From: Lepus europaeus
Lineage: Eukaryota > Chordata > Mammalia > Lagomorpha > Leporidae
Reading direction: 5' to 3'
Length of the DNA stretch: 64,000 nucleotides
Assembly: GCF_033115175.1 (NCBI RefSeq)
Contig: NC_084831.1
Span: forward strand, 41,386,002-41,450,001
The position numbers and the translations under genes were made by a program. Below are positions 49,955 to 62,293 of this stretch, in pieces. The notes under the pieces were generated by a model that saw nothing but the letters and a program-made list of their open reading frames with translations, was not told the DNA's origin and did not search any database. Position 1 is the stretch's first letter. Every line of letters starts with the position of its first letter.

Positions 49955-52374
49955 ATTAGGGTACCTTTTATACCACACCTCACTAGCATTTACTACTTTT
50001 TTTTATTTTTGGATAACAGCCATTGTAACTGGGGTGAGGTGAAATAACATTGTAGTTTTTATTTGCTTTTTCCTGATGGCTTGGTATTTTGACTGGGATC
50101 ACACCGAATTTGTAATTGCTTTCAGTGGCATGGACATTTTGATATTACTTCTTCCAATCCACAAATTTGGATGATTTTTTTCATTTTGTGTATCTTTTCT
50201 ATTTCTTTCTTGATGTATTGTAATTTTATTGTAGAGATCTTTCACCTTCTTAAATTTATTCCAAGTATTTAATTTCTTTTTACATATCATGAATGGTACT
50301 GATCTTACAAATTCTGTCTAAACCATTGTATTGTTTCTGTATACAAAGGCAACTGACTTTTGGTGTGTTGATTTTATATCCTGCAACTTCAAAAAACTCT
50401 CCAGTAAGTTCCACTAGTCTCTTAGTGGAGTCTATTTGCTACCTTATATTTCGGATCATGTTATCTGCAAAAAGGAGTAATTTGACTTACTCTTTTCCAA
50501 TTTGTATCCCTTCGGTTTCTTTTTTTCTCTAATGGCTCTGCCTAAATCTTCCAGGACTATATTGAATAATCATGGTAAGAGTGGGCATCCTTGTCCTGGT
50601 TTTGGGTCTTAGTGAAAATGCTTCCAGCTTTTCCCCATTCAATGTGGATGCCTGTGGGTTGGTAATATATTGCCTTGATTGTACTGAGTTTCTTCTAAAC
50701 CTATTTTGCTTTTGGTTTTTATCATGAAATGATGTTATATTTTATCAAATGATTTCTCTGCATCTATAATCAGGAGTTTTTTATGTCATTTTGTTAATGT
50801 GATACATCATGTTACTGATTTGCATGTTATGCACCATCCCTGTAACCCTGGGATAAATCCAACTTGGCCCAGGTGGACAAACTTTTTGATGTGCTGCTGG
50901 GCTCATCAGGAAAATCAGTCTATAGTTCTATCATTTTCTGAATTTGAAACTAATGTGATGTTGTTCTAATATACAGAGATTGGGAGAATTTTCTCCATTT
51001 CAATTTGTTTGAATAGTTTAAAATTAGTTGCTCTTCAAAAGTTTAGTAGAATTCAGCATTGAAGCCATCTGGTCCTAGGCTGTTCTTTGTTGGGAGGGTC
51101 TTTATTATTGCTTCAATCTCTGTCTTTGCTATTGGTCTATTTAGATTTTCCATGTCTTCATGTCTCAGTTTTGGTAAATTTTACGTGTCCATAAATCTAT
51201 CCATTACTTTGAGATTTTTCAATATGTTGGCATAATGCTGTTTGTCATAATTTCTAATGATTTTATTTCAGTGGCCTCAACTGTAACAATTCCTTTTTCA
51301 TCTCTAACTTTATTAATTTTTGGTCTTCTAAATTTTGGGGGGGGAGGCTAATTAGGCCAATGGTGTATCAATTTTATTTATTCACAAACACTAGATCATT
51401 TTACAGATCTTTTATATGATTTTTTAAATACCAATTTTGTTTATTTCTTCTCTAATTTTTATTACTAGTTTCCCACCACTAATTCAGGATTTGGATGGTT
51501 CTTGTTTTTCTATGTACTTGAGATGCACTCTAAAGCCATCTGTTTAATATACTTCCATTTTCTTGATGTATGCACTAATTATTATAAACTATCCTCTTAA
51601 CACTACTTTTACTGTATCCTTCAAGTTTTGATATGTTGTGTTGTCATTTTCATTCTTTTCAAGGAACTTTTTTATTTCCCTTTTGGTTTTTTCTATGACC
51701 CACTGTTCATTCAGGAGCATGTTCTAGTCTCCATGTGTTTATACATTTTCTAAACTTTCTTATGTTATTAATTTCCAGCTGTATTCCATTGTCATCAGAA
51801 AAGATACATGATAGAGCTTCAATTTTTAATTTGTTGAGAATAGCATTATGGCCTAGTACATGGTGTATCCTAGAAATGTTCCATGTGCTGATAAAAAAGA
51901 CTGTATATTCTTCAGCTATGGGATGAAATTTCTATAGATTACAATTAGATCATTATGGTCCATGGTGTAGATTAGCTCTGTTCTTCACTGATTTTTTCCC
52001 TTAGTTGATCTGTCCATTGATAATAGTGGGGTGTTGAAGTTTCCCATTATGAGAGTATTGGATCACATATCTCCTTTTGATTCGTTAACGTTAGTTTTCA
52101 ATAGCTGGGTGCTCTACCTTTGGGTGCACACACACTCACTACAGTCACATCTTCCTATTGATTTGACTCCTTAATCATTATAAAATGATCTTCTTTGTCT
52201 CTTTTAACATCTTTAGTATTGAGTCTATTTTTTCTGATATTAATATAGCCACTTATGCTCATTTTTATTACAATTTGCATGGAATATCTTTTTCCATCCT
52301 TTCACTTTTAGTTTCTGTGTATCTTTCTTGATAAGGTGTTTTTCTTTCTTGTAGGCAGCATTTAGATGAGGCTT

Positions 52375-52532
52375 CCCTGGCTCCTGGCTTTGGATCAGCG
52401 CAATGTGCCGGCCGCAGCGCACTGGCCGCGGTGGCCATTGGAGGGTGAACCAATGGCAAAAAGAAGACCTTTCTCTTTGTCTCTCTCTCACTGTCCACTC
52501 TGCCTGTCAAAAAATAAAAATAAATAAATAAA
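52375..52532 (+). mobile_element. CSINE, 5'-truncated, 12-bp TSD
   Basis: 3' half only: CCCTGGCTCCTGGCTTTGGATCAGCGC to TGCCTGTCAAAAAATAAAAATAAATAAATAAA. TAGATGAGGCTT at 52363-52374 and 52533-52544. Confidence 0.97.
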
Positions 52533-52620
52533 TAGATGAGGCTTGCTTTTAAATACATTCAGGCATTCTGTTTCTTTTAATTACAGAGTTCAGTCCATTT
52601 ACATTCAAGGTTATTATAGA

Positions 52621-53460
52621 AGCATTTTGAGTTCGCTGACTCCAATCTTATTTAGACAAGGTCATAGTCAAAGTGCAAGTTCTCTCCTCCCTTCAGAGAA
52701 AGGTACCTCCTTCTCTGATGACCCGTTCTTTCCACTGGGATCTCACTCACAGAGATCTTTCATTTAGGTTTTTTGGTTTTTTTGGTTTTTTTGTTTTGTT
52801 TTGTTTTTTGGTTTTTTTTGCCAGAGTGTCTTGGCTTCCATGCCTAATATACTCTCATGGGCTCTTCAGCCAGATCCAAATGCCTTAATGGGTAATTCTG
52901 AGGCCAGAGTGCTATTTAGGATATCTGCCATTCTATGAGTCTGCTGTGTATCCCGCTTCCCATGTTGGATCGTGCTCTCCTTCTTAATTCTATCAGTTAA
53001 TATTGGCAGACACTAGTCTTGTTTATGTGATCTCTTTGACTCTTAGATCTATCATTATGATCAATTGTGAACTGACAAGAGCCTAGCGTGATTATTGACG
53101 TCATAAACAAGAGTGTCCATTTGCTAAGTCAACAACAGGAGTCACTGTGCACTAACTCCTCATGTAGGATATTTTCCTTAATGTGTTGTACAATGTGAAT
53201 TAATGCTATAACTAGTACTCAAACAGTATATTTTACACTTTGTGTTTCGGTGTGGGTGAAAACTGTTGAAATATTTATTTAATATATACTAAATTGACCT
53301 TCTGTATATAAAGAGAATTGAAAATGAATCTTAATATGAATGGAATGGGAGAGGAAGTAGGAGATGAGAGGGTTGCAGGTGGGAGGGAAGTTATGGGGGG
53401 AAAAAGCCATTGTAACCTATAAACTGTACTTTGGAAATTTATAAAGTAAAAGTTTAAAAA
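52621..53460 (+). mobile_element. L1 3' end with 5' inversion (twin priming) and TSD
   Basis: Left part (52621 to about 53076) is L1 3' UTR in reverse. Right part (about 53077-53460) is forward, from CAAGAGCCTAGCGTGATTATTGACG to the A-rich end. About 30 bases of 3' UTR between the two (the GGCTTCCATAGCC section) are missing at the junction. AAGGTTATTATAGA at 52607-52620 and 53461-53474 is a perfect 14-bp TSD. Confidence 0.96.
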
Positions 53461-54130
53461 AAGGTTATTATAGATAAGTGATTAGTGGTTCTTGTGATTT
53501 TTCTATAAACTTTCCTATTGTTTGTTTTGGATGACCTTTGTGCTATTATTATGTGTTCTGCCTTCACACTCTTTCATGATATTGGTTATGTTTTTCTGTT
53601 TCTGTATATAGTACATTCTTAAGTATCATTTATAAGGCTAGCCAGGTGGTGACAAATTCATCCAACTTTTTGTTTTGTTTTGGAAGTTCTTTATGTTACT
53701 GCATTTATAAATAACAGCTTCATTGGTAGAGTATTCTGGGCTTTTTTTCTTTAAGGATTGGATTATGTTTCCCCATTCCCTACTTGTTTCCTAGGGTTTC
53801 TGATGCAAACTCTGCTATGGATCTAATAGGAAAGTTTTTAAAAGTAATCTGGCATTTCTCTCTTGCGCATTTTTGGATTTTTTGGGTGTTTTACTTTTGA
53901 GAGTTTGATCTCTCAAAGATCTCTCAGAGATCTTCTCTGATTGTGTCTATTTGGGGTTCAATGTGCTTCCTGTACTCAGATTTCCATGTCATTCTCCAAA
54001 TTAGGGAAATTTTCAGCTATTATATCTCTGAATAAGTTTTCTAGGTCATTCTGTTTTTCCACTCTTTCAGGAATGTCTAAGATGTATAGTTTGTCATTTG
54101 ATGGTATCCCAATATAAATTTTCAAATGTG

Positions 54131-54567
54131 GTTTTATAAGTAATAAAGACAATAATTAATACAAGAAAAGCTATGCATATCTTTCATTTATTAGTAATTT
54201 CATGTCCATTTTGTGTCTGGGAATATGACTGACAGTAAAATTTTGGAAATGGGTTTTGAGTTTGGGGTGAACAAGGAACTGGGTTTTGAGTTTTAGGTGA
54301 ACAGTATATAAAGATCAGGGGAACAAGACTAAAGAGAGAAGAGTAACAAATATGTATTCATGTATTCAAAATACACTATTCATAGAACACTTAATACATA
54401 CTTAGTATCTATAAGGCTCCATTTAAAAGCAATAGTTTTTTTCTAGAATATAGAAGTGCTGATCAGAAAAGGGAAGAAAGTCTAGCTTAGAAAAGGCTTC
54501 ATGCAATAGATAAGTTTTAAGCTAAGCAAATATGGTAAACATTACCATGTTAAGTATTGATAGCAGG
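54131..54567. other. Unassigned stretch
   Basis: Two near-identical short phrases (GGGTTTTGAGTTTGGGGTGAACA near 54251 and GGGTTTTGAGTTTTAGGTGAACA near 54281) form a 30-bp tandem duplication. Otherwise nothing recognised. Confidence 0.5.
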
Positions 54568-54890
54568 GGCAGAAGTCTGGAACAGCTGTTAATATACAGC
54601 TTGGGACAACCACATCCCATATCAGATTTCCAGGGTTCTAGTCCCAGCTCTGCTCCAATTCCAACTTCCTGCCAATGCATACCCTGAGGGATAGAAGGTG
54701 ATGGATCACGTAGTTGGGTCCCTGTTATCTGTTTGGAAGACCAGGAATCAGTGCCCAGCTTCTAGCTTCAGCCTGACAGTCCTGACTGTTGTGGGCATTT
54801 GGAAAGTGAATCAGGATATAAGAGACCTGTATTTTTGTCTGTTTGTCTCTTTCTGTCTCTTTATGCCTTACAAATAAGTTAGATAAATAT
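54568..54890 (+). mobile_element. CSINE-type element, diverged
   Basis: GGGGCAGAAGTCTGGAACAGCTGTTAA head, CAGGGTTCTAGTCCCAGC (box B), CCTGCCAATGCATACC, TTGTGGGCATTTGGAAAGTGAATCAGG and TTACAAATAAGTTAGATAAATA. Confidence 0.8.
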
Positions 54891-55019
54891 TGATATCAGA
54901 TATGATTTTATGATTATTTATTCACATTTTTGTGTATTTTAAATATATGATAATTTAATGCTTTATAATTATTTGTGCTATACTTTGAAATATTGTATAT
55001 GCATCTACTGATATATAAA

Positions 55020-55320
55020 TCTGCTATATATTGTATACCACTATATGCTACCACTATACTAGGCATAAAGAATATAAATACTTCAGTCTCCATCCTCAAT
55101 GGAAACTTTTCAACTTAATTAGAGAAACAGGGACAAATGGATAATTACAGTGCAGTGTAATAGTGCTGAGATGGAGGAAAACATGGAGCACAGAAAACAC
55201 ATGGAGGAGAAAGTATGGGCAGTGCAGGAAAAATTCCAAGAGAATATATCATTTAATACAAGCTCTGAAGCTTCCTAATAAAAGTAGCCACAGGTTTGAA
55301 AGTTAAAAAATGTAACACTG
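55020..55320 (+). mobile_element. L2-like relic
   Basis: CACTATACTAGGCATAAAGAATATAAATACTTCAGTCTCCATCCTCAATGGAAACTT, GGACAAATGGATAATTACAGTGCAGTGTAATAGTGCTGAGATGG: the pattern of the L2 3' region. Confidence 0.6.
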
Positions 55321-56344
55321 CAAACAAGAGGATCAGACAGCCCAGTGTGGTTGGAGTACAAGTTATACGTTTCTAATTATAGTTATGTTCAAGAAATAGG
55401 CAAAAATGAACCACTCCCCAGAAAAAAAGCCTTATGTGGCAAGCTACTATGTTCAACCTGAAAGTCATGGGGAGTCACTGAGGGGTTTCTAGCAATAAAG
55501 TGCCAAAAACTGAATGTCTTTCAGAAGATCATTCTAACTCCAATATGGAAAGAAATGACCAGAGTCACTAAATCAGTGGTGTGGCTGTAAGCAATAAAGA
55601 AAAAAAAACAAAGTTGAAAACACATTTAATCTTTTACAAAGTTGGTGCTCAACAAATATTTACGGGGTGAATACTGAATGAATGACTACAACAAAAAGCC
55701 AATGATGAAAACAATATTTAGAAACTAGACACAGAAAAAATTGACATGTGATCATCTAAAGAAGGAATGTGACAATTAGCTAAGACAGTTTCCACATTTC
55801 TGATTTAGGTGACTGGGTATAACTTTAAAAGAATATATTAGGATAAGAGGTTTGTAAGAACAAAATTATTAGTTCAGCTTTGAACATGTTGAGCTTGATG
55901 TATCCAGGACTATCTAAGCATCTTAATAAAATATGAATCTGATATTCAAGAGGGAAGTTTGGGCTTCAGATAGGTGAGTAAAGGGGATAAACAGATGTAA
56001 ACGAAAGTCACAAAAATAGATGAGATCATTCAGGAAGATCTGATTATGGCTGGAATAATCACCTAAGGAATCCATATTTGACATGTCTGGCTGATAATGA
56101 CAAAAGACTGAAGTAATGACATTTTATTTTTATCCAAGTTTGCACAGCATGGGACTAGCATAACAGAGAAACAGGACAGGAAGGGTAACAGAAAAAGTTA
56201 TCCCATCAATGTATTAATAGTTCCATACTTTCAAAAAAAAACAAAAAGGAAGTAACTGATTATAGAAATCGTTACACTCTCTTCCCTCTAAATTTTAATT
56301 TATTTCTTTTAAAGTATAGCAAAGCAGAAAAATCACTTAACAGC
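55321..56344. other. Mostly unassigned; possible old LINE sequence at 55450-55570
   Basis: GTCATGGGGAGTCACTGAGGGGTTTCTAGCAATAAAGTG and AGAAGATCATTCTAACTCCAATATGG resemble a common ancient LINE motif. The rest is unassigned. Confidence 0.4.
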
Positions 56345-56475
56345 AAAATAATGCAGTAGAAAAGCCCATGCTTTAAAGGCAGCTGAGTAACCATAAGCAG
56401 GTTACCTCACCTCAGAGCTTCAGTTTCTACATTTGTAAAATAGCAGCAATAATATAGAAGTTAAAAGAGCAACAG
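56345..56475 (+). mobile_element. MIR relic
   Basis: AACCATAAGCAGGTTACCTCACCTCAGAGCTTCAGTTTCTACATTTGTAAAATAGCAGCAATAATA is the MIR core. Confidence 0.85.
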
Positions 56476-56904
56476 TTATTATTTAAAATTCTGAAAATGC
56501 TATGGTTTCAGTATTAAGAATTTCATAAAGAGAAAATATTTCCTCCAAAAAAGTACACAAAAGTAGGACAACAAAGTCTCTCTATAGCAACAGATCATAG
56601 AAATTTCAATAGCTACAATCAAAAGGAAACAAAGATGTAATTAATAGCTGTGATAATAATCACTGACTGAACTCTCCGTCCCAGTCAGTTCTTAAGCTAT
56701 AATACGAGAGTAAGCTAATTTTTAAAGCTATATACATCTTTGAAACTAGTCATCTCTAGTCAAATGTAGGCTCCTTTTAGATAGGAACTGACTGTTATTT
56801 GCCTTAAACATCCTTGTCCTGATGCAACGTAAGCAGGGTTAATGATTTTGAAAATACTAAGAAAATGTACTACATTAAGGCACTATATTGCTTAATAATA
56901 ATTT
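56476..56904. other. Unassigned stretch
   Basis: AT-rich, nothing recognised. Confidence 0.5.
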
Positions 56905-57085
56905 GTAACATTCGTGAGCACTTTCTATATATTCTAAATACAAGTATTATGTCAGTTTATTCTCATAACTCTATAATACTGTCTCCACCTAATAGAGGAG
57001 AAAATCAAGGCTGGGAGTGACTACTATCCCAAGATCACAAGACCATTAATTGGAATAACTAAGATCTGAAGCAAAAAACACTATC
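56905..57085 (-). mobile_element. MIR relic
   Basis: GAGCACTTTCTATATATTCTAAATACAAGTATTATG, TTTATTCTCATAACTCTATAATACTG and CCCAAGATCACAAGACCATTAATTGG match a reverse-oriented MIR. Confidence 0.8.
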
Positions 57086-57477
57086 TGCTAGAGGTGCAAA
57101 AGGTAGCTAACAGCCCATATTATGGATAAATTAAAGAGAAGTGTACTTTGGGGTATATGTAGCTCTTTGCCAGGATGCACAGTTTGGCAAGTTAAATAAA
57201 GACTGAATTGTAGACTCTACTCACCCTGTCTATGAACTCCAGTAAAGTGGACCACTTCTGTGAATCAAGTAAATAACAACCTACACAACCATAAACAGCA
57301 GCAGCCCTAATGTGACACATCAGCAAATGAACCAATAATGATTCATTCAGTCATTTACAGGTACAATGTCTAATATGATAACTGTTACCTGTGGCTATTT
57401 AAAGTCAGTTCCTAAGTCATACTCGCCACAATTCAAGTAATTAATAACTACACAAGGTAGCAGCTACCATGTTAGAA

Positions 57478-57478
57478 A

Positions 57479-57520
<42 letters not shown>

Positions 57521-57540
57521 TATATATAGAGAGAAAGAAT
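57478..57540 (+). repeat. (TA)n(GA)n compound microsatellite
   Basis: About ten TA units followed by about ten GA units, then a further TATATATA/GAGAGA repeat. Confidence 0.95.
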
Positions 57541-59204
57541 GGCACTGATTTACAGTATACATAGAAGGTAACTAGAATACTTTAAATTATTGGGCTTGAT
57601 TACTCAAATATAAATAATACATATTCCAAACCATCTACATTTATACGTAGCATTCTTGGGGGCATTACAGAATATATCTTCATAGAAAAAGAATTTTTTA
57701 TGATACTTTAAAATGACTTCATTGAATCTTTAGTATGCAGTAGATCTAAATGTACTTGAAAAGGGAATAAGATATATAAACACAACAAAATTCAGAGACA
57801 ATATTTAATATTTATTTACAGAAATGCCAAAAAATGGAACAAAGCTATTCATAAAAGAAAGACAATATTCTTATAATTATTGATAAAGAAGCAAAACTTT
57901 TTATCTTTGTTACATTGATGCTATTAATATGTTTTATGAAGCCATCCTAAACAGGCTATTTAAGAAACAGAAAAGTAATGTAAATAAATGGAGAACATAA
58001 AATGTAAGGAAATTTTTAGCAATGATATGGCAGTATAACCTCGACAAATTTAATGATACAAATGAGACAAAACCAAAGAGAACATAAAGAATAGACTTAT
58101 GAAGAAAAATTTATTTTCAAGGATGTCTTTTTTCAGCTAATAAGGGGTAACTAGCATTGCCTATTTTTAAATCCAAGTATTAACAAAACCTTCTTATAGG
58201 ACTCTGATGCTGATTATACAGCATTTTATTTTTTTGAACTTTGATTCTCATGATGCTATGATATATAATCATCTATTTCTAGAAATGTTTTTCATGACCC
58301 TAACAGGATATCTCCAAAGAGATAAACTATCAGGTTTTCTCCTAGAAGGAAGTACCATGTGTGCAGATGGAGTTCATTCAGAAAAAAGTTCACACTTACT
58401 CCTACTATCCTCTCCAATATCCACCTCCTCATTGAATTCTTTTGACATTTTCTTTTTAAATACATATGCTTTAAATTTTTAAAGGGAAAATACTGTAATA
58501 AAAAAGAATAAATTCACAAAAACTGGAAAAAATATACAAGAAATATTTTATAAGCATTTAAACTGATATACTCTACATTTTTAATAAGTGTTCTCTATCT
58601 TAGAGATTATAAAGATATCAAATTATTATGTAGTTGCTATAGAAACTATTCTTTTAATGAAATTCAGATTAAGTAACTGTATAAAATAAATTCAAATTTG
58701 AAATGCAATTACTGTTTGAAAGCATATTTACATATTTTATTTTATAACAGATTTGGAAAAATAAGGTAAAATATTAAGAATATTTTTGTGTATAAAATCA
58801 GTGGCAGTTACAAACTTAATTGCAACTGTGCACTTAAGTACAATAGTATTGGGTATAATGAAATTTATTTTATAATAAAAGCTCATACAAACTCTGTACC
58901 ATTCTACTGATAATGGGAAAAGCACTAATTTAAATGCAGTAAAAACATTTCTGCAAATTTACAATTTTTATAAATGGTATAAATTTGGGACAAGTATAAA
59001 ATATTACAAAGAAGTGTGTCTACAACAGATAAATATTCAGAAAATGGTCAACAAGTAGCCAATGAAATTCACAGCAAGCAACTTTATATAATGGGCAAGA
59101 AATTTTTCTACTATATAAAACTATAAAACGTTCTTTTAACCTACAGAATTGCAGTTGAAACTCCTGAGAGTTGCACACTCCTGTCTTTATCACTTGATAT
59201 ATTG
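57541..59204. other. Unassigned AT-rich stretch
   Basis: About 1.65 kb with no recognisable gene, RNA or repeat. A 91-codon frame (58207-58482) has no recognisable domain. Confidence 0.5.
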
Positions 59205-59335
59205 GAAATATCATGGAAGTTGGAATCAAACATATCAAGTTTCAAATCCTAGCCCTAACATCTATGATACTTTACACAACATTATCTTCTAAAGCTATGA
59301 ACCTCAGTGCAAGGATTAACAATATTTGGTCTACT
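59205..59335 (+). mobile_element. MIR relic
   Basis: GAAGTTGGAATCAAACATATCAAGTTTCAAATCCTAGCCCTAACATCTATG...AACCTCAGTGCAAGGATTAACAATATT is a decayed MIR head and core. Confidence 0.65.
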
Positions 59336-59739
59336 ATGCCTAGGCATTATTTCTTCACATTTGGTGCTCATTGCCTGATATTTTCTACTATTATTACTTT
59401 AAGTACTAAGATCATCATTCCTACTACTGCTGCTGCTAAAAGTACCACAATGAATAGCAAAGCTATGGTACCCTTTTTGGACTTTAGTTCTTTTCATTGG
59501 TTGTTTTTGTTGTAACTCCTCTGTAGAGTCTTCCTGATGATAGCACTAAAGGAAGGAGCAAAGCATACCAGTACTGTCTGGTTAATAACACTACCAGATC
59601 TGGCTACGTAACTGAGCAGCTGGGGCTCAACTCAGACCCCAACTTATCTCACAAGCTCCTTCTACATGGCATATTAGAGGAGACAGACTTCATTCTATAA
59701 GGTCTTCCAAAAATGGAGCCAACAATCAGATCAAAAGAT
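59336..59739. other. Unassigned stretch
   Basis: Non-repetitive by eye, with no recognisable coding frame. Confidence 0.4.
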
Positions 59740-60982
59740 GTCTGTTTTATTCCTTAAGAGTTTTTGTATTCTGTATTAAATGCTACATATCAGAGAAAAC
59801 ATATTTGTCTTATTAAAACTGGCTTATCACTGAACGAATAAGGCTTCCCGTTGCATCCAGTTTGTTGCAAAATTCAGGACTACATGCTTTTTTATGGCTG
59901 AGTTGTATTTCACAGTGAATATACACCACATTTTCTCTATCTCAAGTCAACAGTTGACAGACATTCAGGTTTATTCATATGTTCACTACTGTGAACACAG
60001 CTGCAGTAGACACAAGGATACAGATAACTCTTTCATATGTTGATTTGAGTAAATTCCAGGAGTGGGATGGTTGGGAAATATGGTAGAGCTATTTTCAGAT
60101 CTCTGAGGAATCTGCACTTTGTCCTCCTTAATGATTGCACTAGTTAACATTCACAACAAGAGCGTTTGAGGGTATCTTTTTCCCTAAATGCTCACAAACT
60201 TGTTTTTTTAATTTTGGAAGGTAGCCATTTTATTAGAGTGAGGTAATAGCTATATATTGTTTACATTTCTCGGAAGGCTAGTAATACTGAACATTTTTTC
60301 ATGTCTCTGTTGGCCATTTGTATTTCATCCTTTGACAATTGCCTGAACATGTCTTTTCCCATTTCATAACTGAATTGTTTGTTTTGCTGTTTTTGAGTGT
60401 CTTGTCCTTTTTTAGATCATGGATATTTATCCTTTATCAATTGCATAATTTGCAAATATCTTTCCCTGTTCTGTATATTGCCTCTTCACTCTGTTGAGTG
60501 TTTCCTTTACTGTGCAGAAGCTGTTTTTGATTATAACTGCCCTACAGTATGTCTTGAAGACTGGTATTGTGATGCCTCTGACTTTGCTATTGTTAACTAT
60601 TTGCTACTGTTAGCTATCTGAATTCTCCTGTGTTTCCATGTGAATTTTAGCATTGTTTTTTCAACATCTGAGGAGAATGTCCTTGGTATTTTGATTGGGT
60701 TTCACATGAAATCTAAATTTCTTTGGGTAGTATGGACATTTTGATTATATTAATACTTCTAATCCATGAACATGGAAGAATTTGATTTTTTTTTCTGTCT
60801 TTTCTATTTTTTTCTTGAATGTTTTGTAATTTTCATTGTAAAGATCATACACATCCTTGGTTAAATTTATTCCAAGATATTTAAATTTCTTTTTAAATAT
60901 AGTGAATGGAACTGATCTTACAAACTGTTTCTCAGTCATGGCATTGTTTGTTTACACAAAGGCTATTGATTATATTATTTTT
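59740..60982 (-). mobile_element. Old L1, minus strand, ORF2 3' portion
   Basis: GGCTTATCACTGAACGAATAAGGC near 59821 onward is L1 ORF2 in reverse. The minus-strand frame at 60745-60939 reads KKFKYLGINLTKDVYDLYNENYKT, the conserved region past the RT catalytic core. It is cut off where another L1 3' end begins. Confidence 0.85.
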
Positions 60983-61949
60983 CAGTTTCAATTAATATAA
61001 AAAGAAGAGATTTTATGCATTCCATAGGTACAGTTCCAAGACAGCCACACTTCCCTCACTCCCATGCTCCACCCCAATCTCCATTTCTCCCATCCTACAT
61101 GTCATCAGTTTCTGCAAAGTCATAATCATAATACATTCTTTATTCACAAGCATAATTCACCATTAATCATAATATACAAAAAGCAAAAACTAGAAAGGCC
61201 ACAGTTTCACTGCGGTATAAACAAGGGCTAAAAATGAGAATCATATTCCAAAATGACCATTTTGATCCTGTACATTTTGGTATACATTTGACGTGCCATA
61301 TATCAAACATATGATATTTATTTTTTTGAGACTGGCTTATCACTAAGCATAATGGTTTTCAGTTGCATCCATTTTGTTGCCGAAAAAAGGGGAGGGGGGA
61401 CTTCATTCTTTTTCATGGCTGAGTACTATTCCATGGTGTATATATACACCACATTTGTGTTATCCAGTTCTCAGTGTTGGACACCTAGGTTCAACCTATA
61501 TCTTAGTCATTGTGAATACAGTTTCAAAAGATAGGAGTACAAATAACCCTTTCACATGCTGCTTTCATTTCCATTGGGTAAATTCCCAGGAGTGGGATGG
61601 ATGGGTCATATGGTAGATGTATTTTCAGATATCTAAGGAATCTTCATAATGTCTTCTCTATTGATTGTACTAGCTCACATTCTCACTAATAGTGGATTCA
61701 GGTACATTTTTCTCCACATCTTGCCAGAATTGATTGTTGATTTTCTTATGACAGTCACCCTATCTGGGGCTAGGTGATACATCATTGTGGTTTTTATTTG
61801 CATTTCCTTGATGGCTTATGATCGTGAGCATTTCTTCAAGTGTCTGTTGGCCATTTCAATTTTATCCTTTGAAAAATGCTAGTTCATGGATGTCCTTTGG
61901 GCATATCTTAACTGGATTCTTTTCTTTGTTGTTGTTAAGTTTTTTAAGT

Positions 61950-62293
61950 CTTTTTTTTTTTTTGACAGGCAGAGTGGACAGTGAGAGAGAGAGACAGAGA
62001 GAAAGGTCTTCCATTTTCATTGGTTCCCCCCGCCCCCAATGTCCGCTGCAGCTGGTGCACTGTGGTCAGCACACCACGCTGATCTGAAGCCAGGAGCCAG
62101 GTGCTTCTCCTGGTCTCCCATGAGGGTGCAGGGCCCAAGCACTTGGGCCATCCTCCACTGAACTCCTGGGTCACAGCAGAGAGCTGGACTAGAAGAGGAG
62201 CAACCGGGACACAATCTGGCGCCCCGAGACTAGAACCCGGGGTGCTGGTGCCGCAGGCAGAGGATTAGCCTATTGAGCTATGGCGCCAGCCCC
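61950..62293 (-). mobile_element. CSINE, young
   Basis: TTTTTTTGACAGGCAGAGTGGACAGTGAGAG, GGCGCCCCGAGACTAGAACCCGG and GAGCTATGGCGCCAGCCCC. The likely diverged TSD is GTTTTTTAAGTCTTT/GTTTCTTACGTCTTT around 61937 and 62295. Confidence 0.95.

Larger units (their letters stand above)
48526..54130 (-). mobile_element. Old L1, minus strand, 3' UTR to ORF1, with later insertions
   Basis: From the left: L1 3' end (TTTCAATTAATATAAAGAGG at 48866), ORF2 C-terminus (GACTGGCTTATTTGCGTAATGG at 49196; GGGTTGATTCCATATCTTAGC), RT and endonuclease (50080-52360), then ORF1 in reverse (53475-54130, including GGTGGTGACAAATTCATCC). Interrupted by CSINEs at 48545-48862, 49562-49954 and 52375-52532 and by a twin-primed L1 at 52621-53460. 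Frames are broken. Confidence 0.85.

Noticed and set aside
57541..59204. Hidden non-coding RNA or regulatory island in the long unassigned interval
   Set aside because: No conserved motif, hairpin cluster, G+C shift or tandem structure could be supported by eye.
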